From Gnetum montanum (lineage: Eukaryota > Streptophyta > Gnetopsida > Gnetales > Gnetaceae): a stretch of DNA of 64,000 bases. The stretch lies in assembly GCA_015680685.1 (NCBI GenBank), contig MNCI01035799.1, positions 99,157 to 163,156 of the forward strand, in the 5' to 3' direction. Of this stretch, positions 1 through 11,983 are shown piece by piece (the first letter of the stretch is position 1; each line of letters begins with the position of its first letter). Below the pieces are notes generated by a model. The model made no database searches. It was not told the DNA's origin and saw only the letters and a list, made by a program, of their open reading frames with translations. Position numbers and translations under genes: made by a program.

Positions 1-543
1 AACTTTGTGATAAACCATGCAACATTTAGAATAGATTAATTAATTTTAATTACTATTACTTAATGCTTTTCTTAGTTAATTAATGTTCTCACTCTCACCC
101 TACAACTCCCCTAAGTAAGCACACCCAGTACGACCACTTCAAGCATGTGTGGAACACTTGGTAACCCAGTAACAATTAGCATTTGGTAATCCTAGTAATG
201 TTTCACTAGTTCAGGATGTGTACAGCAAGTGAGAATGGATGCTGGTGTTAGGACTAGTTAAAGCATAGTTGAGTAGTTAAATTAAATTAGTTACTTAGTT
301 ATCTCTCTCTCCTCCCTTTATAGCACCATGACATAAAAGCATAAAAGACTATAAAAATCATGTACCTCAAGTTTACTTAACCATACAATCGTGCTATACA
401 AGTAAGCCTAGAAAGACAATGATTGACTAACCCATCCTTATTTCACAAAGGTGCATAAGCACTTAGTCCTTGGAATTCAACCAGATCATGCGTGGATGCT
501 CGTATTCATATGGTTGAGTGTAGGGATACCTCGAAACTCATCA
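1..543 (+). repeat. 5' LTR of element A (partial, R-U5 side)
   Basis: Collinear with 8944-9486 over all 543 bases; in the first 140 bases I count about 9 mismatches by eye, mostly C/T or A/G. It ends in CTCATCA at 537-543, and the primer site follows one base later. The missing 5' part (about 297 bases by comparison with the 840-bp 3' LTR) lies left of the window. Confidence 0.93.
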
Positions 544-544
544 T

Positions 545-562
545 TGGCACCGTTGCCTTGGA
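545..562 (+). other. Primer binding site of element A, tRNA-Asp type
   Basis: TGGCACCGTTGCCTTGGA starts 2 bases after the LTR end. It differs at 3 of 18 positions from the complement of the plant tRNA-Asp 3' end (TGGCGCCGTTGCCGGGGA, from general knowledge), the primer used by Athila elements. Two of the three differences are G-to-T, and one is G-to-A. Confidence 0.8.
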
Positions 563-681
563 CTTTGTTGTTTGTGTGCTAATTAGAACTTAGGAAATCT
601 TCACATCGTTGGCACGAACCCTTAGGGTTGGTTATCTTACAAATAGTGAAATGAAGATTATTGCACACTGAATAGACAATT

Positions 682-2995
682 ATGTCTGCCTCTTCTTACA
701 AGAGTGTTTCACCACCTAGGTCCAATTCAGGGAACAATTGGAGGTGTAGTACACATGATAATCTGCCAGTCCCTCAACAATTTCACGTGGTATACGTTCA
801 TCCCAATGAGTATATACAAAACTTTACCTTTATCCTCCACCAAGATGAACAACTGTGTTGGTGTGATTTAGAAGGTAACATAGTGTTACCTCTCGATCAC
901 TCAATCCTCGACATGCTCCTTTGTGATCTCACACAAATTAGTACGCAACACTTATAGGTAGAGTACGTTGTGCATGATCATGACTCAAGAGAGTATCAAC
1001 CCATGGAGGCACAACATCAAAGGGATTTACAATAGGAGAGATGCCATGAATCCATGAAAGGTAAGCTTTCTCAGAATGTCCCGTATGTCATAAGTAAAAG
1101 GGAGGGTGGTGAACCTACCTCAGGAAGCCTCCCACACAATGATGTTCCTCCCATTGACTTCAGTCAAGGGGTTGTATATCAGAATCTTCACTCAACTATC
1201 CATAACCTGGATTTTGGTACCGATAGACACAACGAGTCTAAAAAAGAAACATGAACATAACAAAGATAAAAATTCTAATTGTAACCATGATTGAGGTCAC
1301 GACCACTGAAGACAAGAAAGCAGGCACCATCATGGTGATGGTCCTCCTTCTTCTTTACCTTCATCATCTCCTTCACCCTCTCCTTCAGGATCTAGATGCA
1401 GTCATAAAGGAAAAGACCATGAGGATAAAGGTAGCCAAGGTGGGAGTCATACAAGAAACAGTCAAGAAAGGGGATGAGGGCATTCTAGAGAATCACAGCA
1501 TAGAAGAAGGTAAAGTAGGGAACAACATAGGCATCATAGACACCACAAATGGGATGATCATGATGAACCCCTACTCACTACTTGAAGTATGCTAAACATA
1601 ACTGAGGTTGTTAGGGTTCCAAAAAGGCATCAAAAAGATAGTAGGATCAAGATATTAGACATGAATAATATCCCATGATTTGAAGGGGGATACAATGCTG
1701 ATCCTCAAAATCATCTACAAGCATTTCATCATGCATGTGCCTTACAAAACATAAAAAATTAATGGCAAAAACTAAATTTGTTTTCATAGACACTAGTCAA
1801 AGAAATGGAGAGCTAGTACTGGTGCTTAGAACCAAAATCCATTCATCGGTGGAGTACCATGTTAGAATTTTTCAACGATAAGTACCAAACGTACTCCTGA
1901 GTGTCCAACCTATGAAAGCAAATCCAAGGGTGGAAACAAGAAGGACATGAACCCTTGGATGCTACCATGGGCCAATATTATGCATTGTTACATCATTTTC
2001 CTAGCCATGGTTATTCACAGAGGGATCAACTACACCATCTCATAGATGGGCTTAGGCATGAAACATGAAGAACCCTTGGGACTTATGCTCAAGGAAGATT
2101 ATTTGAGCTTAGGGTCCATCAAGTACAGAGATTATTAGAGCAAGTTGCTAAAAAGGAAAGTGAGCTAAGGAAAAGAGAGAGTACGAAGGAATATAATAGA
2201 GATCGTTCCCTCTGAAAGAAGGAAGTAAGATTTTGTAAGGATGAAGTAGAGTCACCACTGGAAGAGATGGTGAAAAGGAAAACTTTGCCTATTCAAAAGT
2301 TGGCATCGAAAGTATTAGCAAAGGTAGATCAAATGTGGGACTCCCTAGATAATAGATTTCAAACCATTTTTAAAATAGTAGAGGAGTCTAGAGAGCAAGG
2401 TGGTGATCACGAAAAGTGAAAAAAGAGAGAAACTCAATATGCACATAACAAAGATAAGGGCAAAGTTGCCACCATCGAAGAGGTTGTGGATTCAGATAAA
2501 GAAAATGATCGTGGATGTGAGATATGCCAATATGACCATCTTAAGGGATGTTGCCCTATAATCTCACATTTGCAGGAGTCTAGGGCGTATGCACTCTGCC
2601 CACGATTGAATAGAAGGCAAACATCCTGAAGGTTTCCTTATCCTCAAGGCAACTCAAGATAGTTTTACCAACCATTAACTTATTATCCAAGTGGAACTCT
2701 ACCACAACTAATTGAGTAGTATCAATAGTGAAAGAACCCACAATCATGGGGAATGCCACCACCACAACAACAGTATCCTTACCGTCAACCTAACTTGTAT
2801 GGATATTATGTGCAGTGGCCAATCTCTCCACGTGACTCTACTAGTCACATTACTCCTCAACCTCACTACCAAGCCCATGAGTATTATAGAACTCCTTCTC
2901 CTAAGGGTGATTCCACAAACATACCATCCTTCTCATCTAGCTGCATCTCCTCCACCCATATCTCCATTACCACCTGCTCTAGCTATGCAGGGTGA
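682..2995 (+). pseudogene. gag: Element A gag, degenerate
   Basis: Encodes the retrotransposon capsid/nucleocapsid polyprotein; read through several stops and one frame change. A start at 682 opens an N-terminal part with the segment FTFILHQDE and CDLEGNIVLPL (about residues 48-75). In another frame (1290-1590) follows a His/Asp/Arg/Ser-rich charged stretch with a run of Ser-Pro. The capsid-like part is at about 1810-2400 (WSTMLEFFNDKYQTYS, then a Lys/Glu-rich helix). A zinc-knuckle-like CEICQYDHLKGCC (CX2CX3HX3CC) lies at 2516-2554, and a Pro/Gln/Tyr-rich tail at 2753-2995. Elements C and D share the same order, which confirms the call. Stops are mainly TAG and TGA. Not functional. Confidence 0.8.
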
Positions 2996-3071
2996 GCATC
3001 CTACCTAGCTACAGCAACGTAATGCTACGAGGGCTGTTAACACTCAATCTACTATTGGTTTTGACAACCTC

Positions 3072-3660
3072 ATGAAGAAAAGACCTTTCTTTAGAACCAA
3101 AAGTCTAACTAAGTCCTTACAACCACAAGCAACTAACCCCTTAGATCCCTCATTACTAATCAAAACTTCAGAACTCCCTTCAGACCAAACACTGCACCCA
3201 ACGCATACAATCATGTTAACTCATGTCGTCACCAATTGGATAAAAGCTAGCCATCTTCCTAGGAAATTCTCTAATCCTAGGAGTCATCTTATATATCTAC
3301 AGATCATTGGGAATGAGCCATGCAAAGCCCTTTTGGATTCAGGTTCTGGGATCAACTTAATTTCTCAAGAAATGTACAAGGCCTACAACATACCTCCATT
3401 AAAAAGAAGTAACATTCATTTAGAGTTGGCCAACCAATCCATCACTAATCCATTAGGACTAGTGAAGGACATTATCACCACTATTTATGGATGTCATATC
3501 CAGCTAACTTCCTAGTGATTCAAGTGAACAATGGTAAGGAAGACTTCCCAATCATAATAGAAAGAGCATGACTAAGCACAATCGATGCATGCCTAGGAAT
3601 CTATGATCTTTCCCTAGAAATGTCAAAGGAAAATACATTTGGAAAGATCGAGAATAAGAA
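3072..3660 (+). pseudogene. Element A protease (retropepsin), degenerate
   Basis: Aspartic protease that would cleave the Gag-Pol polyprotein. The reading frame from 3072 holds the active-site motif ALLDSGSGINLIS (DSG at about 3337-3345). A second conserved block follows past a frame change at about 3530-3610 (FPIIIERA, stop, STIDACLGIYDLSLEMS), which corresponds to the usual IILGRPFL flap/hydrophobic region. The stop in that motif and the frame change make it a pseudogene. It sits between the Pro-rich Gag tail and RT, as expected for Ty3/gypsy. Confidence 0.82.
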
Positions 3661-3967
3661 AGTTTCATGCATCGCATATAGTGACACAAGGTGTAATTGC
3701 ATGCAGAAGTCATGGTTTGTACAATGTTTAACATTGCCTACATGCAATCAGTGTGCACAAGTGACTAATATACATAGATGCCTGTATGTAATAGCCACAA
3801 GATAAGAAGGCACCCACTGGCTGATAGCTGATCAAGAGAGCAATTCAACTATATGCATGGAACCAACTGAGGGTTTGATTTGCACTTACATTGATAGCAT
3901 AGACACATTAGAGTAAGTCCATCACCAACTTCCAAGTCTTGACCTTGAAAATATCAATCGAGAGAAG

Positions 3968-5530
3968 TTGGAAATCCCTAATAAGTTTAAGTATGAGCCC
4001 CTTGAATTAAAACCATTGCCCATTGGTATGGAATACACATTTCTCAAGAATGGAAAATTGGTAATTATTAATGCTAAGCTCTCTCCTCAACAAAAAGAAA
4101 GACTAATGAAGGTAATAAATAAATGGTCAAAATCCTTTGCTTGGTCATATCCTGAATTACTAAGAATAGATCCCAGGATATGCCAACATAGAATTTACAC
4201 CAACCCCTCCATGAAGCCTCGAAGACAACCACTGAGACAACTTAGCCTAAACCTTAAACAAGTGGTTAAGGAAGAAATCAAAGAGCTTCTAAAAGCTAGG
4301 TTCATATACCCCATTGTTGATAGTGAATGGGTTAGTTCCTTAGTTATTGTGCCTAAGAAGGGAGGTAAATGGAGGGTGTGCATAGATTTTAGGCTACTAA
4401 ATATAGAAACATTCAAAGACCACTTTTCATTGTCATTCATCAACCAAGTATTAGACACCATTGCAGGGCATTGCTACTATAGTGTTCTGGATGGGTATAG
4501 TGGGTACAACCAAATACAAATAGCCCCAGAAGACCAAGCCATGACTATGTTCACCAATCCTTAGGGAACATTTGCATACAAAAAAATGTCATTTGGCTTT
4601 TGTAATGCCCCTGCAACATTTCCACGATTAGTTCTAAGCATATTCTAGTAGCAAATAGGAAACAGTGTGGAGGTCTTCATAGATGACTTCTCCACCTATG
4701 GAGCAAACTTTGATCAAGCCTTGGACTAGTTAGAGCAAGTATTAAAACAATGTGTAGAAACCAACTTAAGGATCAACTAGCAAAAAATCCATTTAATGGT
4801 CCAAGAAGATGTTGTACTATGGCATAAGATCTCACAAATAACGATAGAGGTAGACCCCAAAAAGATCAAAGTTATCCAAGGATTTACTCGACAACCTAAA
4901 ACTATAAAAGATACTCAGTCATTCCTTGGACACATTGGCTATTACAGATGCTTTATTGAGAACTTTTTAAAGGTTGTAAAACCATTGGTTGAACTAATGA
5001 AAAAGGATGTACCTTTCGAATGTACCAGGGACTGTGAATTAGCTTTCCAAACTTTAAAACAGAACCTCATGGAAACACCCATTCTACAAGTTCCTAACTA
5101 GTCCAGACCATTCCATATAATGACTAATGCATCCAACTATGCTTTAGGATCCATACTTACATAATTATATGGCCAAAAACATCCTTATTACATCCACTAT
5201 GCAAGTAGGAGTATTGCTAATGCACAACTTAACTACACTATAGCAGAGAAAGAGCTAATGGCTATAGTGTTTGCACTAGAAAAATTTAGGCACTATGTAT
5301 TGGGTTATAAGGTATTTGTACATATGGATCATAGTGTAATATGGCACCTAATGAATAAAACAATGGTGAGCCCTCACATTATATGATGGCTTGTAATCTT
5401 ATAGGAGTCCGATCTTACAATGATTGATCGTAAAGGCACTGAGAACATAGTTGTTGATCATTTATCTCAGCTGCGATGGAACAACAAAGAGGATGAGTAT
5501 CCAATTTCTAATCATTTTCCTGATGAACTC
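3968..5530 (+). pseudogene. Element A reverse transcriptase and RNase H, degenerate
   Basis: RT copies element RNA into DNA; RNase H removes the RNA strand. One frame is followed from 3968 to about 5530. RT landmarks: KPRRQPLRQLS and KEEIKELLKA (primer-grip side), VPKKGGKWRVCIDFRLLN, the first catalytic Asp in LDGYSGYNQIQIAPEDQ (about 4485-4535), then GTFAYKKMSFGFCNAPATF, and the catalytic box VFIDDFSTYG (about 4670-4700; FIDD is the plant gypsy form of YXDD). RNase H: PFHIMTNASNYALGS (first Asp replaced by Asn), AEKELMAIVFALEKFRHYVLG, DRKGTENIVVDHLS. Stops at 4562-4564, near 4650 and 4727, at 5099-5101 and later are all explained by C-to-T or G-to-A changes of Trp, Gln or Arg codons. No frameshift is evident, so decay is mostly by point transition. 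Confidence 0.9.
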
Positions 5531-5639
5531 CTCTTTGTAGGTGTAGTAACTAATTAATTGACCACGGAGACAAACTGGTATAGTAGTATTCTCACCTATC
5601 TCCTCACACAACAAACACCATAAGAGTTAGACGCTAAAA

Positions 5640-6850
5640 AGAAACAATAGTTTCTTCACCAAGCTAAGTATTTTATGAAAATCAACAAGAAACTTTATAA
5701 AGTATGTCTCGATGGCCTGGTTTGATGGTGTGTTCCCGATATAGATCAACTATGAGTTCTCCAAGATGCTCATGAGGGTCCTTGTGGGGGTCATTATGCC
5801 AAGAGATGAATAGTAATTAAAATCCTACTTGTAGGATATTATTGGCTTACATTGTTTCGAGATACCCATCATTTTATCCAATCTTGTGAGTGCTATCAAT
5901 GTGATGGGGAAATGACTACTAGAATGGAGGGTCTGCAACAATGGATTCAACCTTTAGAACCCTACAACATATGGGGAATTGATTTTATGGGGCCTATTAC
6001 ACCAATGTCTAATTGAAAAGCCTACATCGTTGTTGTTGTTGACTACTTTACAAAATGGGCAGAAGCAACCGCTATTAACGATTGTACATCACCTAGAACT
6101 GCATGATTTGTTTAACAAAAAATCATAAATAGGTTTTGTGTGCCTCGTGCACTTATTTTTAACAATGACACATATTTTATTCGTGCAACTTTTCGAAAGC
6201 TGATGTAACACTTAGGGGTTGAACAAAAACTTACTACACCATACCACCCTTAAGTGAATGGTCAAGCCGAAGTCACCAATAGGGAGATTACGAAAATATT
6301 GACAAGAACTATTAGCAAGTATAGGTGAGATTGGAGCACCAAACTGAATGATGCTCTTTGGGCATACCACTCCACATGAAAACTCCCTAAAGGCTACTTT
6401 CCCTATGAGTTAGTGAATGGGAAACTTCTAACACTTCCCATTCAAGTAGAACTCCGTACACTATCTATGGCATGTGATCTCAACCTTGACCTTGATCTTG
6501 CACAAAAAGAATGATTAATGACCCTTAACTTACTAGATGAGAACCGATTAGCCACCCTATCATATAAAAAATTGCACAAGGCCTTCAATAAACAATGTCA
6601 TGACCTAAGAATTAAAAAACTTAAATATCAACTAGGAGATAAGGTTCTCTACTAGAATCCCACACATGTGCCACAATGAACCAAATTTCAAATGTTGTGG
6701 AAAGGACCTTATGTCATTCATGCAACTTTTCCTTCAAGGGCCATGATGATTTACAAACCTGAGAGCCTGGACAAGAAACAATTGGTCAACGTTCAACAAA
6801 CCAAACCTTTTCATGAGCCTAGGACAGCCAGTACCAATGTTACCTTTGTT
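5640..6850 (+). pseudogene. Element A integrase, degenerate
   Basis: Would insert the cDNA into host DNA. The HHCC zinc region is visible at about 5770-5905 (HEGPCGGHYAKR, then CECYQC). The core domain has Asp 1 in WGIDFMGPI (about 5970), Asp 2 in FNNDTYFIRATF (about 6160-6190) and Glu in VNGQAEVTNREI (about 6250-6290), so the DDE triad survives. The C-terminal GPY/F module is KGPYVIHATFPSRAMMIY (about 6700-6755), followed by PESLDKKQLVNVQQTKPF. No chromodomain follows, which fits Athila/Tat rather than chromoviruses. Many stops interrupt the frame (for example at 5723 and 6016). Confidence 0.88.
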
Positions 6851-6925
6851 GGTGGACAACTTTGCTCCCTATTTCAGATTACCTCCTACCACCTTAGCTG
6901 TGGGGGAGACGGCCACCAATGCTAA

Positions 6926-7454
6926 ACATTCAAAGCCCTCATTTCGTTTTGTATTTTTATTTTACACATTTTTTTGCACATTTTTCAAATTTACTTATTT
7001 TTATTTTACACCATCATTCATAATTTTACTATTTCTTTGTTTGATTTACTTTTACTTCTCTTACAATAAGTGCTCATGATGGTGGATTGTATTATAATGA
7101 TGTTGGTTGCTAATGTTTGGTTTTTGCATTTGATTTTCAATGTTGATACTAAGATATGATTCTTCTGATAAAATAGGCAATGAGTCCACACTGTCCATTC
7201 ATCAATTCAACTCTATGGTCTCCCTTGGCTTGGAACTGTACTGTCCCTTTTCCTAAATAAACTTGTTAATGAGATTAGAGGCTTCATATTCTTCAAACCA
7301 ATGACTCAATGGTTGAAAAGGGTATGACTTCAAAGAGATTCGACACACTTATGCTAGCTATTCTCTTGGATACTTGGATGCTTTTCATGGGTATTTTTCC
7401 ATTCTGACATTAACCTACTATCAAGAAGCTGAGTGAAAATAAATAAGTCTTTGC
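6926..7454 (+). other. Element A 3' noncoding region, AT-rich
   Basis: Follows the integrase stop. Contains a T-rich stretch (6945-7065) and no recognisable protein. Element A has no sign of the coiled-coil ORF seen downstream of pol in elements C and D. Confidence 0.5.
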
Positions 7455-7775
7455 ATGGTGGGGTTCTCACGTAAAAACAAAAAAAATAAAAAAAATGTGG
7501 GAATTCAAAACATACCCCTTAGACATAATAAAGAAATATGGAGCTACAAGCACTGGTTATGGCACTGTAAAGACATGTTACCCATGCCTGAAGGTTCCCT
7601 CTAACTAAGACCATTTCTCGCTTCCTACTTCTCCATCTCGCTCTCCTTGGAATGGTAGTGACTCTTTGCAGAATCATTCTTGTTGCTTCAAGAGAATGGA
7701 TTGGTTAAGTGTATTAATGTGAGGTCATTAGATGTAGTTGGTTTGAGTCCAGATTTGGAATGAGTTCTACTTAGT
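7455..7775 (+). other. Conserved 3' noncoding block (copy in element A)
   Basis: Runs from GGTGGGGTTCTCAC and an A-rich stretch (7480-7500) through GGAATTCAAA, CTACAAGCACTGGTTATG, GACATGTTACCCATGCC, CCCTCTAACTAAG, GGAATGGTAGTG and AGGTCATTAGATG to TTTGGAATGAG. The same word order recurs on the minus strand of element D (45045-45400) and at the right edge of the window in element E (63790-64000). It lies about 0.6-0.9 kb beyond the integrase in A and D. It holds no ORF. Conservation across three divergent copies suggests a cis-acting role (inference). Confidence 0.65.
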
Positions 7776-8632
7776 CAACTTAACCATAAAATACATAAGG
7801 GACTTTACACAACTTTGCTCTTAGGATTCCATTCCATCTTCTCCTCTCCATCTTTCTTCCCATTTTCCACCTCATTGTCAATTTTATGATTAGTCTATAT
7901 TTTGGTTGATGCATTATTTTTCCTTGGTAAATTCTTGTCGGTAAGCTTTTAACCTTTGTTCCATGTTTCATTCCTAGAGACTACGGACTCTTTGGTTTAT
8001 GGGTTTGTCAAGGCATAAGCCTACTTTGGGGAGGATCCACTAACATTCCTTTATGGTGCAATTGTTAAATTCTTTTCTTTTAACAATTCTTGCAATAAGA
8101 AATTTCTCATTTCATCTCCATCCATTTTATTGGTGTCACCATTATTATTTTTCTTGTTCCTTCTATTTGTTCCATCTTATTGCTATAGGAGGTTCGCTCT
8201 AAGTTGTGGGGGTCCTATCACAATTTTTTCCATTCTACTACTTGTTTCACCCCTACACCTCAAATGACAATTATATGAATAATGAACTGGGATAGGAGGA
8301 AGCACTTGGGATGGACTGGAGCTAGAGCATTTATGAAAGGAACAAGTTTGGTCGTGTGGCTATGGATAAACAACGGAAGGCGTAATCTCGGCATCGGTAG
8401 CAATGCACCTCATCTTCTTTTCTCTCCCTTCAAGCTATCAAATAAGAGTCTAGATGTCATTTATGTACAATGTTCACCACAATGGGCATGAACACCAATG
8501 TTGTGATATGCTTTTACATCCGTTCACCGAGCACTTTGAGTCTGTCAACCCGTTCCACTATCAGTTGTCACTCAGTCAATAATCCCATACCTTTCCAATA
8601 TTTTGTAAGGAACTTGAGGACAAGTTTTCATT
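7776..8632 (+). other. Element A 3' noncoding region up to the polypurine tract
   Basis: No protein recognised on either strand. The segment just upstream of the PPT (AATAATCCCATACCTTTCCAAT at 8580-8601, then a GTAAGGAACTTGAGGACAAG-type stretch) recurs at the same position in element E (minus, about 63025-63070) and partly in D (minus, about 42215-42240), so it is a shared feature of this element group. Confidence 0.5.
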
Positions 8633-8646
8633 CAGTCATGGGGATA
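8633..8646 (+). other. Polypurine tract region of element A
   Basis: CAGTCATGGGGATA directly precedes the 3' LTR; the purine core is GGGGA. The same CAGTCATGGGGGTA context precedes the 3' LTRs of C (60038-60051) and E (minus strand, 63001-63016), which identifies it as the plus-strand priming site. Confidence 0.7.
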
Positions 8647-9486
8647 TGATGAATCACGATATTGGGATTGCAATATCGCATCCACAATATTGGGTTTGCG
8701 ATATTAGAGCCTTCCATGCAATATCCAACATCCAATATTGGGAATTGCCTCATTGCTTATAAATAAGAGGTGAGTGCACTTGGTTTGGCAATAGATTATT
8801 TATATCCTTACCCAAACTCTTGCCTTTTCTCCCTCTCAAAGTTATAATTATTTCTATGTGCCTGTAGTAGGAGTCATAAAGTGAATAGATCTTTATTTGA
8901 GCATTGTGTACCTGAGCACACCTTGTGTACAGCAATAAAGACGAACTTTGTGATAAACCTTGCAGCATTTAGAATAAATTAATTAATGTTAATTATTATT
9001 ACTTAATGCTTTCCTTAGTTAATTAATGTTCTCACTCTCACCCTACAACTCTCCTAAGTAAGCACACTCAGTATGACCACTTTGAGCATGCATGGAACAC
9101 TTGGTAACCCAGTAATAATTAGCATTTGGTAATCCCAGTAGTGTTGCACTAGTTCAGAATGTGTACGGCAAGTGAGAACAGAAGCTGGTGTTAGGACTAG
9201 TTAAAGCATAGTTGAGTACTTAAATTAAATTAGTTACTTAGTTATCTCTCTCTCCTCCCTTTGTATCACTAGGACATAAAAACATAAAAAACTATAAAAA
9301 TCATGAACCTCAAGTTTACTTAACCATAAAATTGTGCCATACAAGTAAGCTTGGGAAGACAACGATTAACTAACCCATCCTTGTTCCACAAAGGTGCATA
9401 AGCACTTAGTCCTTGAAATTCAACTGAATCGTGTGTTGACGCTTGTATTTATATGGTTGAGCATAGGGATACCTCACCACTCATCA
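8647..9486 (+). repeat. 3' LTR of element A (840 bp)
   Basis: Begins TGATGAA and ends TCATCA, a 6-bp inverted terminal repeat. The U3 start (8650-8750) has repeated CAATATTGGG / GCAATATCGC words, a decayed form of the CpG-rich 31-bp repeat in element E. TATAAATA at 8758-8765 is the likely promoter, and AATAAA at 8934-8939 is a likely polyadenylation signal, giving R between them and U5 to 9486. Bases 8944-9486 duplicate 1-543. Confidence 0.92.
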
Positions 9487-11884
9487 CATGTTTTCAAACA
9501 TAATATTCATATTCATCTAACTAATAATAAAGATACTACTAAATTGGTGGTGACATCATCCTTCTTACTACTACTAACATTACTCCTGAGGTTAAGAAGC
9601 CCTTCTTGGATAGTGGATAATTACTACTAATAGGATTTCCTATAATTACCTAGTGGATAATTTAATCTCCTTCGCATTTACTTCTTCACAAACTTGGGAT
9701 TCAAAGAATATGATCCTAATTCCTATACTATAACACCATACTTCTAGATACCCCCTCCCTAATTGGTATGTCTTCAAACCTATACTCTTGATGTATTGTT
9801 AGACTAGCTTATGCTTTAGATTTATACCTTGATCCTATGATGTATTATGCTTGTGCAAGAACATTTGTTCATTTTTGGGTTTAATTATAATATTTAACTA
9901 TGATGTATGTGGATGTTATTATAAATTTTTATTTTAATTTTATTAATTTTATTTTCAAGCATGTGTACACTAACCCTTATTGGAGTTTTAAGTAGGTAGG
10001 TATCAAGTACTAGACGGGCCATTAACACATAGAGTTCTACATTAGGCTTGTAATATGCTAAGGTTCTTATATGCTTGGCTATGCCTTTATAATTTTTTTA
10101 TGCTTATTTAGTTGCTATAAAGTAATAGAGTAGAATTATACATTATAGATAACTAAATTTGGATTTGAAACCTAGTTCTTATCTAGCTTATAGCTTTCAT
10201 AGTTTACATGTTAGTAACCAAAAAATAATGAGAGATTCAACCATGAAAATATATTATTTTTCAAAGCAAAACATGTATTTTCATTTTTTCTTTACGCTAC
10301 ATGTGATTTGTGGGCTTTAACCTCCTAGTGACATTATTCATTGATCAAACCTTAGCATGTTCTTATGAGTATAAATACATAGAAATCCTCACATTAAAAA
10401 TCATCTAATTGTATTTTTGATATCTAAGAGATAGAGCTAGATAGAGACCCTATCAAAGTATAAGAAAAATCCATAACCCAAGCCTATTTCTAGATCTATG
10501 TAAGCATTTTATTTTCATCCTTCAATATTTCCAATTCTAGATTTCTCTTAGAATAACATTATTAATTCCATGCTTGTGCTTAGTGTTAGAGCCATTTCAG
10601 AAGATCTTAGTTATGCAAGGATTTAACAGAAGTGCTTCATTACAAAAAATTTTATTATAATGCTTTCCAATTCAGGTTTGCCTTCATAAAGTTTGTGCAC
10701 ATTTAGGATTCTTGGATAACACTTTAGTAAAACATATTTGAAATGCATATTTCTAAAACATAAGATTATATCTATATTCCAACTATTTTTGTGATATGTT
10801 GTGCAAAGCTTCATCTTATTTTAATTGAATCTAAAAATTAATTAATTCATGTTAATTGTTGGAAATGTATATATGAGGATTTTGATTTATATCTTTATTT
10901 TAGATCTTTCATACTTGATTCCTCTAGTTCATGGCTCACACATTACAAATCTAGATTGCAATTATATGAACATGAATTCTGGTGTCTTTCAAGTACTATA
11001 TGACATGTTAGGACCTATGACATCATCCATCATGACTTACACTATAGTCATTTAAGACACACTACAGACAAAATAGGTAATGAAAGAGTCATTTTGACCA
11101 TCTAGGGTACCTACGTAGAGTTAGACTGTTGAAAATGTAGCTTTTAGTTGAAAACAATGAACAAGAAAGAGAAATCTACTAGTTGACACTTCTAATTATT
11201 AGGGAAATTGAAGCTTGGCTTTGAAACTCAATTTTCAGAAAAAAAAACATCAAATAATTCATAACATTGTATTTTCCTATCACCTTTGGTTGGCTTTTTT
11301 TATTATATTTCATTACTAATATTTTTATGTTTGATTCTTATGTGAGTAACCTTTCTTAGTAAGTATCTTTTGATTTATTGAATCCAGCATAAAAGGAAAG
11401 ATTAGTTGGTCTAGAATCTTGTAAATCCAAAAGCCCTTCTTTAGCTATAGTCATTAAAGCCTTTTGGAGTGTGTCTTAAACTCACTTAAGACTGAGAGGA
11501 TACTTGGCCCTAGTGTGGATTCTTGAAACCAAGGTGAGGAACACAACTCTTCTTAGTAAGAGAGATAGAAAACATAAATACAAGTGTTGTAAGAATTTTG
11601 CATTTCTTTAGTTTGGTTATGAAAATCTTATTACATAGAATAAGTCTACATCCCAACTTATCAGCTTTGAAATTAAGAGTGGGTGCTAGCCTTTAGAGAT
11701 TTGGGTTTGGTAATAGTTGAATTTCATTTCAGTTGGCTATTCATTTCTTTATTTTATTATTTTTTTCTTATTTGTTTAATAATAATATTTAATAAGATGT
11801 AGCAACCCATATGTGTAATTATCCAACATAATAATATCTATCTCCATAACTCCTCTAATAAGGATATCAAACCACTCTTGAATG
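9487..11884. other. Unassigned AT-rich DNA between elements A and B
   Basis: I recognise no gene, LTR or coding domain here on either strand. Only short chance reading frames are present. It is either old host intergenic DNA or elements too decayed to read. Confidence 0.5.
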
Positions 11885-11889
11885 TAATT
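11885..11889 (+). repeat. Target site duplication of element B, left copy (TAATT)
   Basis: TAATT at 11885-11889 is repeated exactly at 31617-31621, directly outside the two LTRs. A 5-bp duplication is what gypsy integrases make. Confidence 0.85.
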
Positions 11890-11983
11890 TAAAACACCAC
11901 TAATTTCAACTTAACACTTTGAAACAAGAACAACCTAGAGCCCTTTCAGCTTTTGGGAAGCAAAATTTGACTAAGGCATGTAG

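Larger units (their letters stand above)
1..9486 (+). mobile_element. Element A: Athila-like Ty3/gypsy retrotransposon, 5' end outside window
   Basis: Bases 1-543 match 8944-9486 collinearly, so the window opens inside the 5' LTR of an element whose 3' LTR is 8647-9486. Between them, in order, are a tRNA-Asp-type primer site, gag, protease, RT, RNase H, integrase, a 1.8-kb noncoding 3' region and a polypurine tract. The order PR-RT-RNH-INT defines Ty3/gypsy. The primer site and the RT sequence point to the Athila group (known of the family; group assignment is my inference). Coding parts carry many stops and at least one frame change in gag, so the copy is dead. The target duplication cannot be tested because the left end is missing; the 5 bases after the 3' LTR are CATGT. 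Confidence 0.9.

Noticed and set aside
9394-9630. Small frame at the end of the A 3' LTR as a host gene
   Set aside because: Begins within the LTR and leaves it; no motif.
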